64,000 bases of DNA from Owenia fusiformis (lineage: Eukaryota; Annelida; Polychaeta; Sabellida; Oweniidae), in contig CAIIXF020000458.1 in NCBI GenBank assembly GCA_903813345.2, forward strand, positions 1-64,000, given 5' to 3'. Every line of letters starts with the position of its first letter. The stretch's first letter is position 1. The notes under the pieces are model-generated. The model did no database searches, had not been told where the DNA came from, and worked only from the letters and a program-made list of their open reading frames with translations. This document shows, piece by piece, positions 36,009 to 48,500 of this stretch. A program made the position numbers and the translations under genes.

Positions 36009-37499
36009 TACTGTTAAACCAAGGGAAAGATCAATACCCGGTGATTTCAGCGGGAAGTGGCGTTTCGTTCATTGGATGAGCTGCGCGCGCACGCATAAAT
36101 GTGATTATCCAATATAATTAGGGGAGGGCTATTTGAAGTAGTTTTTGGTCTCAGGCGCGACCCAGGGCTGTTGTCTTAAGGACATTTCGTTGAAAATGAG
36201 CCATTCGGCTGATAATTGGTAAGAGTTTGCGATCTTATAATGTATAACTGTTACTCAGACACATATTTTGACACGATTCTGTTGGAAATAAGCTTTGAAC
36301 CGAGAGATATTCACGATTGATATGCACATTTTTGATTGTGCCATTGCTTTTCTATTGCACAACCCATGTATTGATAGAAGAAACATTAATAATACAGATT
36401 GGTTTACCTTCAATACATGGCAGACACTACATATCGGTCTATTAATACCAGTTTGTGCCTTAAATAGTTTTATATTTCCATCCACGGCCTGGAGCCTGGG
36501 TGTGTTTGTCTCTTATGTGTATGCTTGTGCATGGACTTCTAATCACTAGCAGAATTTAACATGATGCAAACTCGACATTATAACTCATGCTGTAACATTT
36601 TGACTTCGCTGGAAAACAATAGGAATTATTTTTCTTGCCAATCAATCATGAATCACAATCAAAATTTCAGAATGATCAATCAGGCAATGATCCAAATCAA
36701 GTTATAACATTATATGATATTCAGCAAGAAGTCCGGTAGAAATACAGAATATTTAAACATCAAAGCTGAAAGTTAAAAGCTAATCTGTCAATTTTCTGTC
36801 TGCAAAAGAGCGTCCCAAGAGCGTCTACATTTGACACAATAACAGACTGAGGCCTTGAAATCTAGGATTCCCCAGGAAAATATGACGTCATACTAATTAG
36901 CATAAGGATTTCCCTATTGGGGTGGGTCGAGCCTTGTTCGAAAACACAATCCATAAATACATGCTAATTTCTAAGGAGATAGGAAGTGTATAACGTGTTT
37001 ATCGATTTTGTTTAAAGATTTAATCAATTATCAAATTGTTTAAGTGGATAAAGTGGTCACACTTGCTTCAATTCATAGCGAAATCGACGGATAGAAACTG
37101 ACCGAATTCCCGATATCCTACCCCGTATTACTGTAGGCTATAAGCACAGTGACCTACAGAGGGCGCTATCACAAACAAGTACTGGACGAACCGATAAATT
37201 CCCGGGTATTGTAACGCCCTTGGTTAAACCAGTGTATTCCCTCAGTCGTGCACTATGCAATACCTTAATGGATCAAGATCATAGATGATGTGGTATAGGG
37301 GATTTCAAATTTTCAAATTGCTACTACAAAACAGCAACTCCACGGAGTAGCAAATCCCATCGTACAAAAAATATGTTAGTAATACCTTGTCATTTTGGAC
37401 AGTAGATGATAGAAATAACCAGGAAATAGTAGAGGAGTATTGTCGTGGCGTGACTAATGCCATATATTAAATTCTTTCCTGAGCAAATATATTGCACAA
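36009..37499. other. No gene seen
   Basis: AT-rich sequence with short frames that overlap on both strands (for example 36255-36549) and no recognisable domain. Nothing else is supported. Confidence 0.5.
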
Positions 37500-38110
37500 A
37501 ATCCTATAACTGTAATTTAGCCATCTTGAAAATTCCTTCTTGAGTAGAGTCCCTATGTCCCTAAGCATCAGCACATTAAGTTTGGACCATATCTGTCAAC
37601 TGAAAAACATTACATAAATTTCATGGAAATGGAGGCCTTTTAGAAACGAGTGCTCGCAATTAAAATGCCTCCTTGAACAGACATCCTTTGCTCATACGAT
37701 ATTACTACAAGAAATTACTTGCATATAGAATTAAATGATTAAGGTTATGTTATCAAAACCGCAGAAATTTTATAATTCAGCTGCCATCTTGAAAATTTGT
37801 TCTTGAGAAGAGCTCATTTGTCCCAAGGCATCAGCATATAAAATTTGAACCAAATCTGCCGACTGGTATTTAAGTTATAAAAGACTATATTCAGATATTG
37901 CTACAAAAAAGTGTGGACATTTTGTCATCTTGAGAGTTACCCCATCAATCATGTCAATAGACTTTCTATGACCCTAGAGCATCAGAATGTAGAATTTGAA
38001 CAAGATCCGTCCGCTAGTACATGAGTTATCTTAAAAATTTATTCTTGCATCAGCGTGTAAAATTTGAACCAAATCCACTGGTATTTGAGTTATCAAAAGC
38101 AAGGAGGATT
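37500..38110. repeat. Diverged tandem copies of a dispersed repeat
   Basis: A pattern around ATCTTGAAAATT, TTCTTGAG(T/A)AGAG, GCATCAGCA and AAATTTGAACCAAATCTG occurs at about 37530-37620, 37785-37880 and, more weakly, 37920-38100. Related pieces are found at 40440-40700 and 41230-41300, beyond the LINE and foldback insertions. Confidence 0.65.
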
Positions 38111-38263
38111 GGCAGCCATTATTAAAACTCGATGCTCCGTTTAGTCCCCACGCGGTACTAACTCGACTGGGCGTATCGAAACCAAAACGCCCAGCAAAAC
38201 CGTTAATTTGAATTTCAAATCTACTCTGTCTTTGGAAAATCAATGATTGTGAGTCTCACACTA

Positions 38264-38273
38264 CACCGTTTTT
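38264..38273. repeat. Target-site duplication, left copy (second LINE)
   Basis: The 10-bp word CACCGTTTTT occurs here and at 39533-39542, at the two borders of the LINE fragment. Confidence 0.75.
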
Positions 38274-39532
38274 TAAGGTTAAGTTTTATTTATTTGCAAT
38301 AAGATTATACATTTGTTAACATACTAGGAAGTCCTAGGTAAAACATTACATTATGGCCTCCCTTATATAAAATTTGCAAATTAACATATATTTATAACGG
38401 TTCTCAAAACATGTGTCCTGTCTTTTATAAGAGTTACACAGTCCTTATGGGAAATGTAAGGAATGAATGATAATGATTGATGAAAGATGGGTTGAACTTT
38501 GTCCTTACGATCATGAATTTTTATAAAGTATCAGATGATTTTGTCAATAAAATTTGCTGATAAATTGGTAATTTCTTTGTTACATTCATCTGAGAGTTTA
38601 CAATCTCCAAAAAGCATAATCTTGATTTTACTAGCCTTTGTTAAAGTGGCAAAGTTGTTATAATTAAAACTAGGCAGCTCCTTCAGGTTTTGGGTAAAAA
38701 CCTCTCTGGCTCCATTCGATAGAGGGCAATCAAGGAGTAAATGAGACTTAGTTTGCTGTTGATATCCACAGGGGCAACTGGGATCTGTAAACTCTTTAAA
38801 ATTGTGTCTGTAAAAATCTGCTCTGGATGCCAGGTCAACTCGGATACGATTCAATTTAATTTCGATAGATCTTTTGAGGTTTAGTTTTGTGGTCAGCACT
38901 GAACGGGTGTTGGGGTTATATTTCCATTTATTGTAACGTGACTTAAAGGCTGATATTGAGGGACTCTTCTTGACGTCCATATTCTTAATGGCTGGTGAAT
39001 TTGTGAATTTTGTGGATGATTTAGCAGGAATGTTGTATTCGTGTCGGGCACGAAGAGCACTTAAAGATTTCCAATTTAAAGCGGATAGAACTTTGATCTC
39101 GGAGGAACCCTTTATGGCCCCAGACACGACTAAGGCTGCTCTATAATGCAGCCTGTCGAGTGTGATTAAGGCATAGTTTGGTGCGCAGTTGTAGAAGATA
39201 GAGCCGAATTCTATTTTAGGCAAAATAAAAGATAGGTACATTCTTTCAAGATGTTTGGATGAGATTCTATTTTTTAAAGCGATTAAAGGATTTAGCATTT
39301 TGTCTATTTTAAATTTAAGCTGATCTATATGTTCTTTGAAATCAAGGTGATTACCTAAGATAACGCCAAGGTGTTTATGGTGTTTTACTCTCTCTATTTC
39401 TCTGTCGCTTAAGGTCAAAATAGGGTAATTTCTTTGGGCTCGACCAGATTTGGAGAAAATAATTTCTTTGGTTTTAGAGGGCTTGAAATTTAAGCCCCAT
39501 ACTCTTGACCAGTCGTAAACATTATCCAGGTT
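38274..39532 (-). mobile_element. 5'-truncated LINE, minus strand
   Basis: The coding part starts abruptly at the right border and ends at 38531, followed by about 250 bp of 3' untranslated sequence with AATAAATAAAACTTAACCTT at its end. Copies of CACCGTTTTT on both sides mark a 10-bp target duplication. The first half of the reverse transcriptase is missing, so this is an inactive copy. Confidence 0.82.
38531..39532 (-). CDS. LINE ORF2 C-terminal fragment
   Basis: About 333 open codons without an ATG at the start, because the frame begins at the truncation. DWSRVWGLNFKPSKTKEIIFS and HKHLGVILGNHLDFKEHI are the end of the reverse-transcriptase domain (thumb side of the palm), after the catalytic block which is absent. 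Further on come YLSFILPKIEFGSIFY and the pattern RLHYRAALVVSGAIKGSS. CPCGYQQQTKSHLLLDC near residue 257 is a CCHC-like motif. The order fits a non-LTR element of the Jockey/CR1-like broad group rather than L1, but I cannot fix the clade. It is unlike the LINE at 18361-20815. Confidence 0.8.
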   Translation of the reverse strand, partial: NLDNVYDWSRVWGLNFKPSKTKEIIFSKSGRAQRNYPILTLSDREIERVKHHKHLGVILGNHLDFKEHIDQLKFKIDKMLNPLIALKNRISSKHLERMYLSFILPKIEFGSIFYNCAPNYALITLDRLHYRAALVVSGAIKGSSEIKVLSALNWKSLSALRARHEYNIPAKSSTKFTNSPAIKNMDVKKSPSISAFKSRYNKWKYNPNTRSVLTTKLNLKRSIEIKLNRIRVDLASRADFYRHNFKEFTDPSCPCGYQQQTKSHLLLDCPLSNGAREVFTQNLKELPSFNYNNFATLTKASKIKIMLFGDCKLSDECNKEITNLSANFIDKII

Positions 39533-39542
39533 CACCGTTTTT
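39533..39542. repeat. Target-site duplication, right copy (second LINE)
   Basis: CACCGTTTTT again, directly at the 5' truncation point of the LINE. Confidence 0.75.
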
Positions 39543-39624
39543 CCTCAAACTTGTTCCATTAAAACCTTCACAGAAATACCTTTCAGTCGAGACATTGCTT
39601 TTGTTTACAAAGTCCCTCGTTTTA

Positions 39625-40120
39625 GCGGCGTTTTGGTCCCCAGATGTGAGAAGTTGCAAATCCTCAGAGATTTCAACCATAATTCTTGATATCTCGCCAG
39701 TTCTTCTAACACTCTCCCCAATATTCTGCGCAAGGACTCCTATTACAACCCTCCATCGCTGCGTCAACATATTTATTACATGAAACGAAACAATTTTGAA
39801 AAATCCTACGCAATTGTTCGAAATTGACCAAAACGCCTCGTTGTCTTCCAAAACGTCCCGCAGTCAAGTCAGTATCTAGATAGATCCAACGGGGCGTTTT
39901 GGAAGAGAACGGGCGTTTTGATCAATTTCGAACAGATGCGTAGGACTTTTGGAAATTGCTGCGTTTAATGTTATAAATATGTTGATGCAGAGATGGAGGG
40001 TTGTAATGAGAGTCCTTGTGCAAAATATAGGAGAAATAAAAGAACTGGCGATGTATTGAGTCTTTTGGTTGAAATCTCTGAAGATTTGCATCTTCTCACA
40101 TCTGGGGACCAAAACGCCGC
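39625..40120. mobile_element. Foldback element with ~240-bp arms
   Basis: The left arm (39625-39865, starting GCGGCGTTTTGGTCCCCAGA) is the diverged complement of the right arm (39888-40120), with about 22 bp between. The inner parts carry several CAAAACGCC / GGCGTTTTG words. The 109- and 92-codon frames on opposite strands are reflections of the arms. No protein is supported. Confidence 0.85.
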
Positions 40121-42331
40121 ATTCTTAGCATTTCAAACTATGATTTGTAATGAATCCAAATGACAACTGAAACTTAAAAATTCTGATCTAAAAAATCATA
40201 CTAGAAAAAAAGCAACTCCATCCCACCTAATGAATCATAATTTATCGAGTATCATTGTGAACATAATGAACAATAACCTGGCATTACTATTGTCTTCTCC
40301 CTTCTCCCAAAACATACCATATTAGAGATCCCTTCTCAATTAGCGTCACTATACCAAAACTAATAATCGGTATTTGTGAACTATCAGGAATCATATTACT
40401 TTAAATTATCAAAAATTTCATTAAAATGGTGGCGATTTTGAATTCAAAAAGCAGAAGTCCTTTGTCCCTAAGACATCGCCATATAAAATTTGAGTCAAAG
40501 TGAAACTCTAGATTAATCTTTAAAATATGAAGAAAGGTTCTTTTGATTCTGAGTTATTTCATCCTCTTCCCGTGAAAGGACCAAATCCCAAAACTGTTAG
40601 TAAGGTTTTCAAAATCAATTTTTTCATGAAAAATGGAGTGTCTTCTTGAGCAGAGACCCTAGATATTACCAAAGCATCAGTATATAAAAGGACCTTATAC
40701 ACCCTCCATTGGGATCTCCCCATGGGAAAAAAATAATTCATCTGATTTTTCAAAATGAGTATTCTGCTTCAATTATTACATTTATATGCACACTAGTATC
40801 TTGTAGACCTATATTCAGCACTGTATTGATGTATAGGCCACTTATTAGGGTCATAATTCAATCATGAAGTGTAGACAGGTAGAGGCATAGATTCAAAACC
40901 AGGAAGTATTTTTGTGTCTGTCAAAATCCATTTACATCATTATTAAGTTTGCAATCGATTCAGGTCATAGTGTATTTTTGGTATTTCTGTGATAATCAAT
41001 GGAAACCAATGGCCTCTATTGGGATCTGCTGATATCCTCATGTTAAGTCAATGGTGCACAGCCCCATGTAAGTCAATACAACCTTACTGAACGAAATGAT
41101 CCCTATCTCAGCTTATGTGTGTCCGAGCACTTTTATACTTTCCAAAGTATTATATGACATTTTATTCTTCATGTTACACCTACAAATGATTCATTTTGAC
41201 CATAGGGATATTTGCCAATAATTGCACCTTGTCCTTTGAACCAAATCTGTCAACTGATAGTTGAGTTATCGCTCTGACAGATGGACAGATGAATAAACTA
41301 ACGTATGGCAGGACTGTTGAATAGACAGCTTCAGCATCTCAATATAAATAAATAAAATATAGTTTTACACTGAAGAGTAGCTGTATTTATACAGGCCTCT
41401 GTGGGAAGTGACTGACAAGTAGTCAAAAGTGTTTGGTAAATATAGCTCAACCATGTGAGCTACAAATAAGATACAAATAAGGTTTAAGAGATAACATGTA
41501 ATTGTTTATTTCTGAAAAAATCAAGTTGGTACAAAGGGGTTAGCTATTATAATTCTAAACACAAAAGTAATTGTAAAGTGGAATAAACCATCATCTTCAA
41601 AAATGGAGTTGATTCCCCTGTACTCTCAATTATGAATGTAAATGAATATCATCAAAATATGGCTGTACAGTTATTTTTATAATACACTTTACTGATTATA
41701 ATACCATAAACAATGCTACCAATAACCTACAATTTGAGATATACTTTAATAATACACGTTCTTTAAGCGATGTCTGGTACATATCACCATAGAATTAAGT
41801 ATACTGTGGTATGTGGCAACTTATGTGATGGAAATTGTTCAAGCAGATGCAAATTCCCCAGAATTTCTTATTTTTTTGTATAAAATACACAATGCCTATA
41901 TGTGTATATGTATTATCTAATGAACTGTTCATAGTATGTAACAATCCTGAAATGCAACTAAGTGTGCATGTGCGTAGCAACATAATAAAAAAAACAACTC
42001 TTGAATCAAACACTAATGCTATCAATGTTCAACATAGAAAGGTTCAAACCAAAAGATCAGTTGATTTCATAAGAAACAATGGCATATATAAACTTAATAA
42101 AAAAACAACAACATGAGAACTCTTGATTTGATCTTCAGTTTCACAATCACACTGTATTTGTCCATTTCTGCACAATTTGAACGAAGGGTGCTCAATAAGA
42201 AGTGACAGAAGTAAAGGGAAAGCTTTTTTAACATTGTAACATTTAACTTTGACAATGTTAACAGCTTCTTGTTGATCATCCCTCACATTTGGATGTTTGC
42301 TGCAAGGAAACCACAATTCCTAACTTGGATG
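40121..42331. other. Region downstream of the Tudor gene; no gene
   Basis: 40440-40700 and 41230-41300 contain pieces of the dispersed repeat seen at 37.5-38.1 kb. The rest is AT-rich sequence with short overlapping frames on both strands. No gene is recognised. Confidence 0.5.
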
Positions 42332-42337
42332 TTTATT
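42332..42337 (-). terminator. Candidate polyadenylation signal of the Tudor gene
   Basis: TTTATT on the plus strand is AATAAA on the gene strand, about 220 bp after the stop codon. It is the nearest canonical signal that I can find; usage is unproven. Confidence 0.45.
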
Positions 42338-42555
42338 GATAACACGTACCAATATTTTTTACTCATAAGTACCAGACCACAATCACAATACCCATCTGGA
42401 TAAAGTTTACTTTGATGAAAAAATAACCAACACTGACCCTGTTCTAAACCATCCATATAAGATTCGTGGCTCAAATGTTTGTATAGTTATGCAAATATAT
42501 TTCAATGAATCAGTTCCAAGTTATTTTATGTATTCTGTTTTCACATGTTATGTTC

Positions 42556-45500
42556 TTAATCTATCTCATCTGAGAGGCCAGTGGTATCATATGACTTGAA
42601 CTGTATCTCATCATCAGATGAGTCATACTGTACCAGGCGAGGAGTCTTTGTTAAGGATGATTCACTAGGGGGTTCCATCAGGGGAGTTGTGGCACGCTGT
42701 ACAGCACAAATGTCTACATCATCCAGCTCCCATACAGGTGTCCCAGTTTTCTCTTCATCTATGATGCTATTATCTTCAGGCAAGTTACATTTCTCATCAA
42801 TGGAGACATATTTGGGTGTTAAGTCAGTGGAATTGTCTGCTGCCTCGGTTGCAAGCTCATCATCATTCTGTGGATCAGCAGGCATTTTATCTACAGATGT
42901 TAACTTCTCTTCAGTTGCAATATGTTGTTCCTCAGGAGAGGATTCCTCTCCAGATTCATCTTGATCTGCAACAGATGTGAGAGCTTCATCTGGAAGATTG
43001 GACATTCCTTCTGTCAGGTTTATTAGCTTCTCAGAAGATTCCTCTGATGAAATCTGTGTCCCTTGAGATTCATCAGCAGAGCTAGTAGAAAGTCCTTCAC
43101 TTATGTCATTATTAGATGTGTTCAAATCCTTTTCTCCAGTGCTGGCAGGGGTAGTTTCTGAAGATTGAGTAGATTTATCATCCACAGAGAAAACAAGAAT
43201 ATTCTTTTTAAACACCAAAGATTTGTCATCTTTAATGGATTGAAGTTCTTCATCTGGATGGTTGCTGGATTGCTCCTCTGCTTTTTCAATCGTTGAGGGT
43301 GGTTTTTCCGCATAGGCAGTTGACTTTTCTACAATATTGGTTTCTCCATCCCCACTAGTAGCAGGGGGATTATTTTGAAAAGGGTCATAAAGCCTTGGGT
43401 CTGCTCCATCTCTGGGAACACCTTCATCATCAACTGCATCCATTTTATCATCATCGTCATCATTTATGAGAGAAATGCCGTTTCCAATGGGTATTGCAGT
43501 CATCAAAGGTTCATCTTCAAGATCAGCAACGTTCTTAGCTTCATCATCAATGTCTGGTTCCAAACCATCAAACTTCTCTAACTTTGGTAATATTTCCTCT
43601 TCATACTCAATTTCCTTACGGATTTCAATTTTTGGTGTTACAGCTTCCTCTTGCTCAGGTGATTTCTCAGCATTCAAGTCATGCTTATCTTCAATGTCAG
43701 CAGGTGTAGGAGTTACACAGTCATCTGGAACATCAGGTTCATGTATGTCTGGCAAGGAATCCTCAAAGTGATCATAGGACCTATCAAGCACCAGATCAGA
43801 TATATCACTTTCACTAGTATTCATTTGGGATTCTATGTTATTTCCTTGATCTTGAGTTTCTTCATCCTGATCAGTAGCTGAATCAAAGCGAAGATCAGAT
43901 ATAGTTGAATCTAAATGTAGGTCAGAATCACTTTCACTCTGCACTTGATCTTTTTGAACATCACAAGTTTTAGATTCCCCTCCTTCTTCATCATCATCTG
44001 GTATATCTGCTGATGTGACATCTGCCGTGTTATTAAAGCTGTCAAAGAATTCCTCATCTTGACTTATAGATGTCTCAAGCACCTCAGATTTATCATTTTG
44101 TTGATTGATGTCTTTGGAACATATCAAATTATCTTCTTCTGTTGTATCCTTTATTACCACATCTGTGATGTTTTCATTATCAACTGGTCTCGTATCAGGC
44201 TTCAGATAGGTGGGCAAATCAACATCTTGTTCAATACTCATATTTTCAGTATCAGTTTCTTTAGCTAATTCAGTACATTCCTCCTCTACCTCTGTGACAG
44301 GATCCTTCATGATTTTAGCAATCTCATTTTCATTATCAGTGAAATGTTTATCCTTTTCAACAGAAGTGACAGTCTCGACATCATCTACTTCAGCATATTC
44401 CGACTCTGTGACTGGAACAACCTCTTTTCCACCGACTGGTGCAGCCTCTTTTTCAACTACACTTTCTGTGCTCCTTTCATCAGTTTGTACAACAGTGTCA
44501 ATCAACTTTTCATCTTCAGCATTGATTTTTTCACAGACCTTATCATCAATCTCAGCTTCATTGTTTTCATCCTTTTTGACTATGTCTTCTTCAGTAGATT
44601 TTGACTTGTTGGATATTGGAACAATCACTTTTTCACCAGTTTGAACTGTACTTTCTACACCATTTTCAATAGTTTGTTTTTCAGTGTCCATCACAGTTTC
44701 CGATTCAGTATTGTTAATTTCCCCAACATAATTGATGATTTTTCCTTCATTTTTAAGTGAAGTGTTGACCTCAACATCACCTACTGACTCAGAATCTTTT
44801 TCATCACTCTGAAATCCATTTTCAAAACATTTGTTATCATTTTGAACTTCAGTGTTGGTTACTTTTTCACCATTTTCAACTATGTTGATAATTACATTAC
44901 TTTGATTTTCAGTAACAATATTCTGTGTATGTACACTATTTACAATATTTTCACCACTTTTATGTTTTTCATTAGCATTCCCTGACTCTCTTTCATCAGC
45001 AGTAAGACGTTCTAAGATATCACCTATTACCTTTTCCTTCTCATCATTACAACTATCACTATCTGACTTGTCAAAGATGGTATCAGAAACATCAACCTTA
45101 TCAACATACATTTCTGCGGTAAGCTGTACATTATATTCTATTGTATCATTAGCACCAATAATTGAATCATCACCATTTGAATCTATCTCATCAAGAGATG
45201 ATACATCTTTTTTGTCATCCAAACTGTCAACACAATTTTGTTCACCTTCATTAGGTACAATTTTATCAGTTTGTAAATCAAGTAGATTATCTGTAGTATT
45301 TGCACGAGGTCCATCATCTTGTACATCACGAAGACTGGCTTCTTCAAATGTTTCAATTTCTTCACCAGCAATATCAGTTGGGTTCTCCAATTTCTCAAGT
45401 TTAGACGCATCAAAATCACCTGATATGAATTCATGTTCAGAGCTACAGTTGGCAAGTTCCCGGTCAAGAATATCATCAATAGTATCGCCCATTATCAGGG

Positions 45501-45590
45501 TATCATCTTCATATACTGTCGCATCTTGGTTTGTACCATACACATCTGCTGTTAAATCCATCTTAGCTGCAGAATGATCGAGAGGAATCA
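42556..45590 (-). CDS. Tudor gene last exon: ~1010-residue acidic disordered tail
   Basis: One open exon, entered through the acceptor TACTTGCAG at 45591, ends at TAA (42556-42558). The encoded part is dominated by Asp, Glu, Ser, Thr, Asn and Val, with few aromatic residues. Loose repeats of ENGEKV, QTDEKS and similar appear between about residues 250 and 450 of the tail. It ends with a less acidic stretch (TPRLVQYDSSDDEIQFKSYD). No folded domain is seen. The open frame alone could also be read as its own gene, but the splice phase and orientation fit the Tudor gene well. Confidence 0.85.
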
Positions 45591-48500
45591 CTGCAAGTAC
45601 AGGGACCACATATCAAAGACATGTATACAGTGATTAAGATGCATTCATTAAACTTAAAGGCAAAATCAGATCTATAGGGGGTGACAAAATTGCAAGCAAA
45701 ATGTACAATTGATCTAAAGTAAAGTATGCACTTAGGGAATTTTTAGAAAATAGACATGACAAAGACTGATACGAGCCAAAAATATTCTAAACTTGAAACA
45801 TGTTTTTGTTTAGCTTGCTCGCTAGGTCTGATTCTCTCTTTAAGTTAGGCTGAGTAGATTATATTGACAAATTTACTTTTACGTATAGGCTGCCATACTG
45901 ATTTATGTACCAACAGGAAAAAATCTGTATTTCACTAATTGGACAAACAATCTATTTTGTGAAATGTATGAGGTAATAGGCTGTTTTGTTAAAAAGCAAG
46001 ATTTAAAATAACTCTGTTCATCTGCAAATATCTGCTCAATTTTTAAGGTTCTCATGATACAATTCAGAATTATCAATAAGGCCTACAGAATCAATTCAAA
46101 ACTAACATTTCAATCACATTAAATACATAAAATAGTACAAACAACAATATAAAACATCTAGTAAATGCAGAGGTGAGGGCATTTGTATGTTTAACCACTG
46201 AGTGTATATCAGGCTTAATATCTAGAAGCAGGGGCAAGTCAATAACCAAGAAACCCAGCATGGAAGATGTACACTTTAGAACAGTATTGAAACCAATAAC
46301 CCTGCATGGAGGACAACAGGACATGTTCCATACACCAGTAGAGGACAGGGGAGGTAACAATTAATGCAATCAAGACTGGGTTCTCCAAAATGGACCGTCT
46401 CCAAAATGGCCAATATGATTACAATTTGTATCTCCCAAAAAGGAAGGTAATAGAAGCAAGGTTAGATTGGAAGAAATGTATGAGGTGATGGGAAAACATG
46501 AACTATTGATGTTGATATTCCAAAGACTCTTATCTGTGAAAGTGTGTATTCAGTCTATGTACAGCCCCAAGAAATACATTAACTTGAGAAAACTCAACTC
46601 ATTGACTATTTTTACTTTCTTGGGAATGTACATCAAACTGTATGTACAAAGGATGATATCATAGGTGATCGTTGATGAAGCAAGATTATTTGATAAAGCT
46701 CAACACCAGCTAGCTATTAATTTCACCAACCCACTGCATACACTACATAAACATTATTATATGGGTGAGAATAAAGCACATCTAATAAAGCACAACATCT
46801 GCAATTGCAATTACCAACCATTATCTTATTACTGGTCATCAGCTGAAACAAATACAAACACATTCATATACACTTGCATAAAATAAGCAAATGCGGCATA
46901 GTCATTACATATCACAATAATGTTTGCACATGCTGCAGCCAGATTACAATGGCTATAGCTAGACCACAATTGCATTTGCTTTTAATTGCGTATCGACATG
47001 AATAGCAAAATTACTTATTATGAAACATAAGTTCGAAACATGGCTCATCTAAGAAATTAAATGACCAAATGTCATCCATTAAAACATGCAATATATGACT
47101 GGAAGCCCATGAAAGACATGATTCTAATTTGTAGCATAATCAGAAAGCGCCATTTCAGCATACAAAATATGACCTTATTAACTTTATAAGAGACCCGCTA
47201 TAACTTACATTTCCAATCTGCTGGTTTTTCCTCAGAGGTATCACGTTTGGAATCTTTAGCATCAACTGCATCTTCTACATCCTTCCTTGGGGCATCAGCA
47301 TGATCAGAACTGGACACCTCTACCACTCCTGTGATACAAGACATTTAAGAATGTTATTAAGTGTAGAAAATTAAAAAAATATCTCAATATACCACTTTAA
47401 ATTCTAAGTGCTCGGATATTAGAGGGATATTGGTTGACCCTGTAATAAAACACTTTTATTTTTTGTCCAACAGATAAATGAAACATTTAGCATTATGTGA
47501 TTTCTCAATACAAAAGATATACCCTTTCATAAAGTGTACATGGCAACCCAGTGTCAACACCTACCAGTTACTGAAACCAATCCTTTTTTGGAGAGTGCCT
47601 CCGCAACACCAAGCCCTGTATCCTGGCTGGTTAAAAGGACCTTGTGAACGCCATCTTCTAGACCAACTGATTGAAGTAACATGGTTCTGTCCTTGAGGGC
47701 CTCTAGCTCCCTAGTTGCTTCATCAGACCAGTCCTCTGGAATATATATCAACATTTTTCATCGTATTACAAGCAAAATTGTTACCTAGTCATACAAACCA
47801 CAGGCAAATATCTAATGGAAGTGTAACTAAGAATAATCATCATGAATCAATAATTGCAAAAATCCTTCAAGGTGGAAGAAGTGACATTTTTTCCACACAT
47901 GCCACTGTAACTTTACTGCTTGATAGATGAACCAAAATTTCACTGAATTTTAACATGTCCCAGCATAGGTCAGGGTAATCAGGGTTAATTAGTTCAAATT
48001 TGATCAATATCTGATCTGCAATCATTAAGACAAATTACATACGTTGCACAGGTTGAATGTTGGCCAGAGCACATTGGAGGGCGAATGGTTGTTCTTCTAC
48101 CAGGTCTTCTGAAATCACTCTCAACTGTTCACTGCTACAACTCTCTGTGTAACCATAGTCAACATACTCCAGTGTGGCCAGAGAGTCAAACACAGACAGC
48201 ACCTAAAATAACCATATCATAGCATGATTCTAGGGTAATATAGGATATGGAAACAACAGCAACACCAAAACATTTTCCATAGAAGAATATGACCTGAAGC
48301 TATTTCTTTCTGCTGATTTATCCTCAGATGAACCATCCTTAGTATCTCACAACATGGAAAAATTATACAGGACAACTAAATCTCTGGAACTTAAACTTGG
48401 GAAACAAATCCCTTGGTAATGTCCTACCTTAGTTCTGTACCATTGTTCAGTGTCCAAGTAGCGTGCACAACAAGCATCACCCTCTGTGACCCTGCTGCCA

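Noticed and set aside
42581-45577. Ser/Ile-rich plus-strand frames opposite the Tudor tail exon
   Set aside because: Shadows of an acidic, Ser-rich coding exon on the minus strand, whose splice phases fit the Tudor gene.
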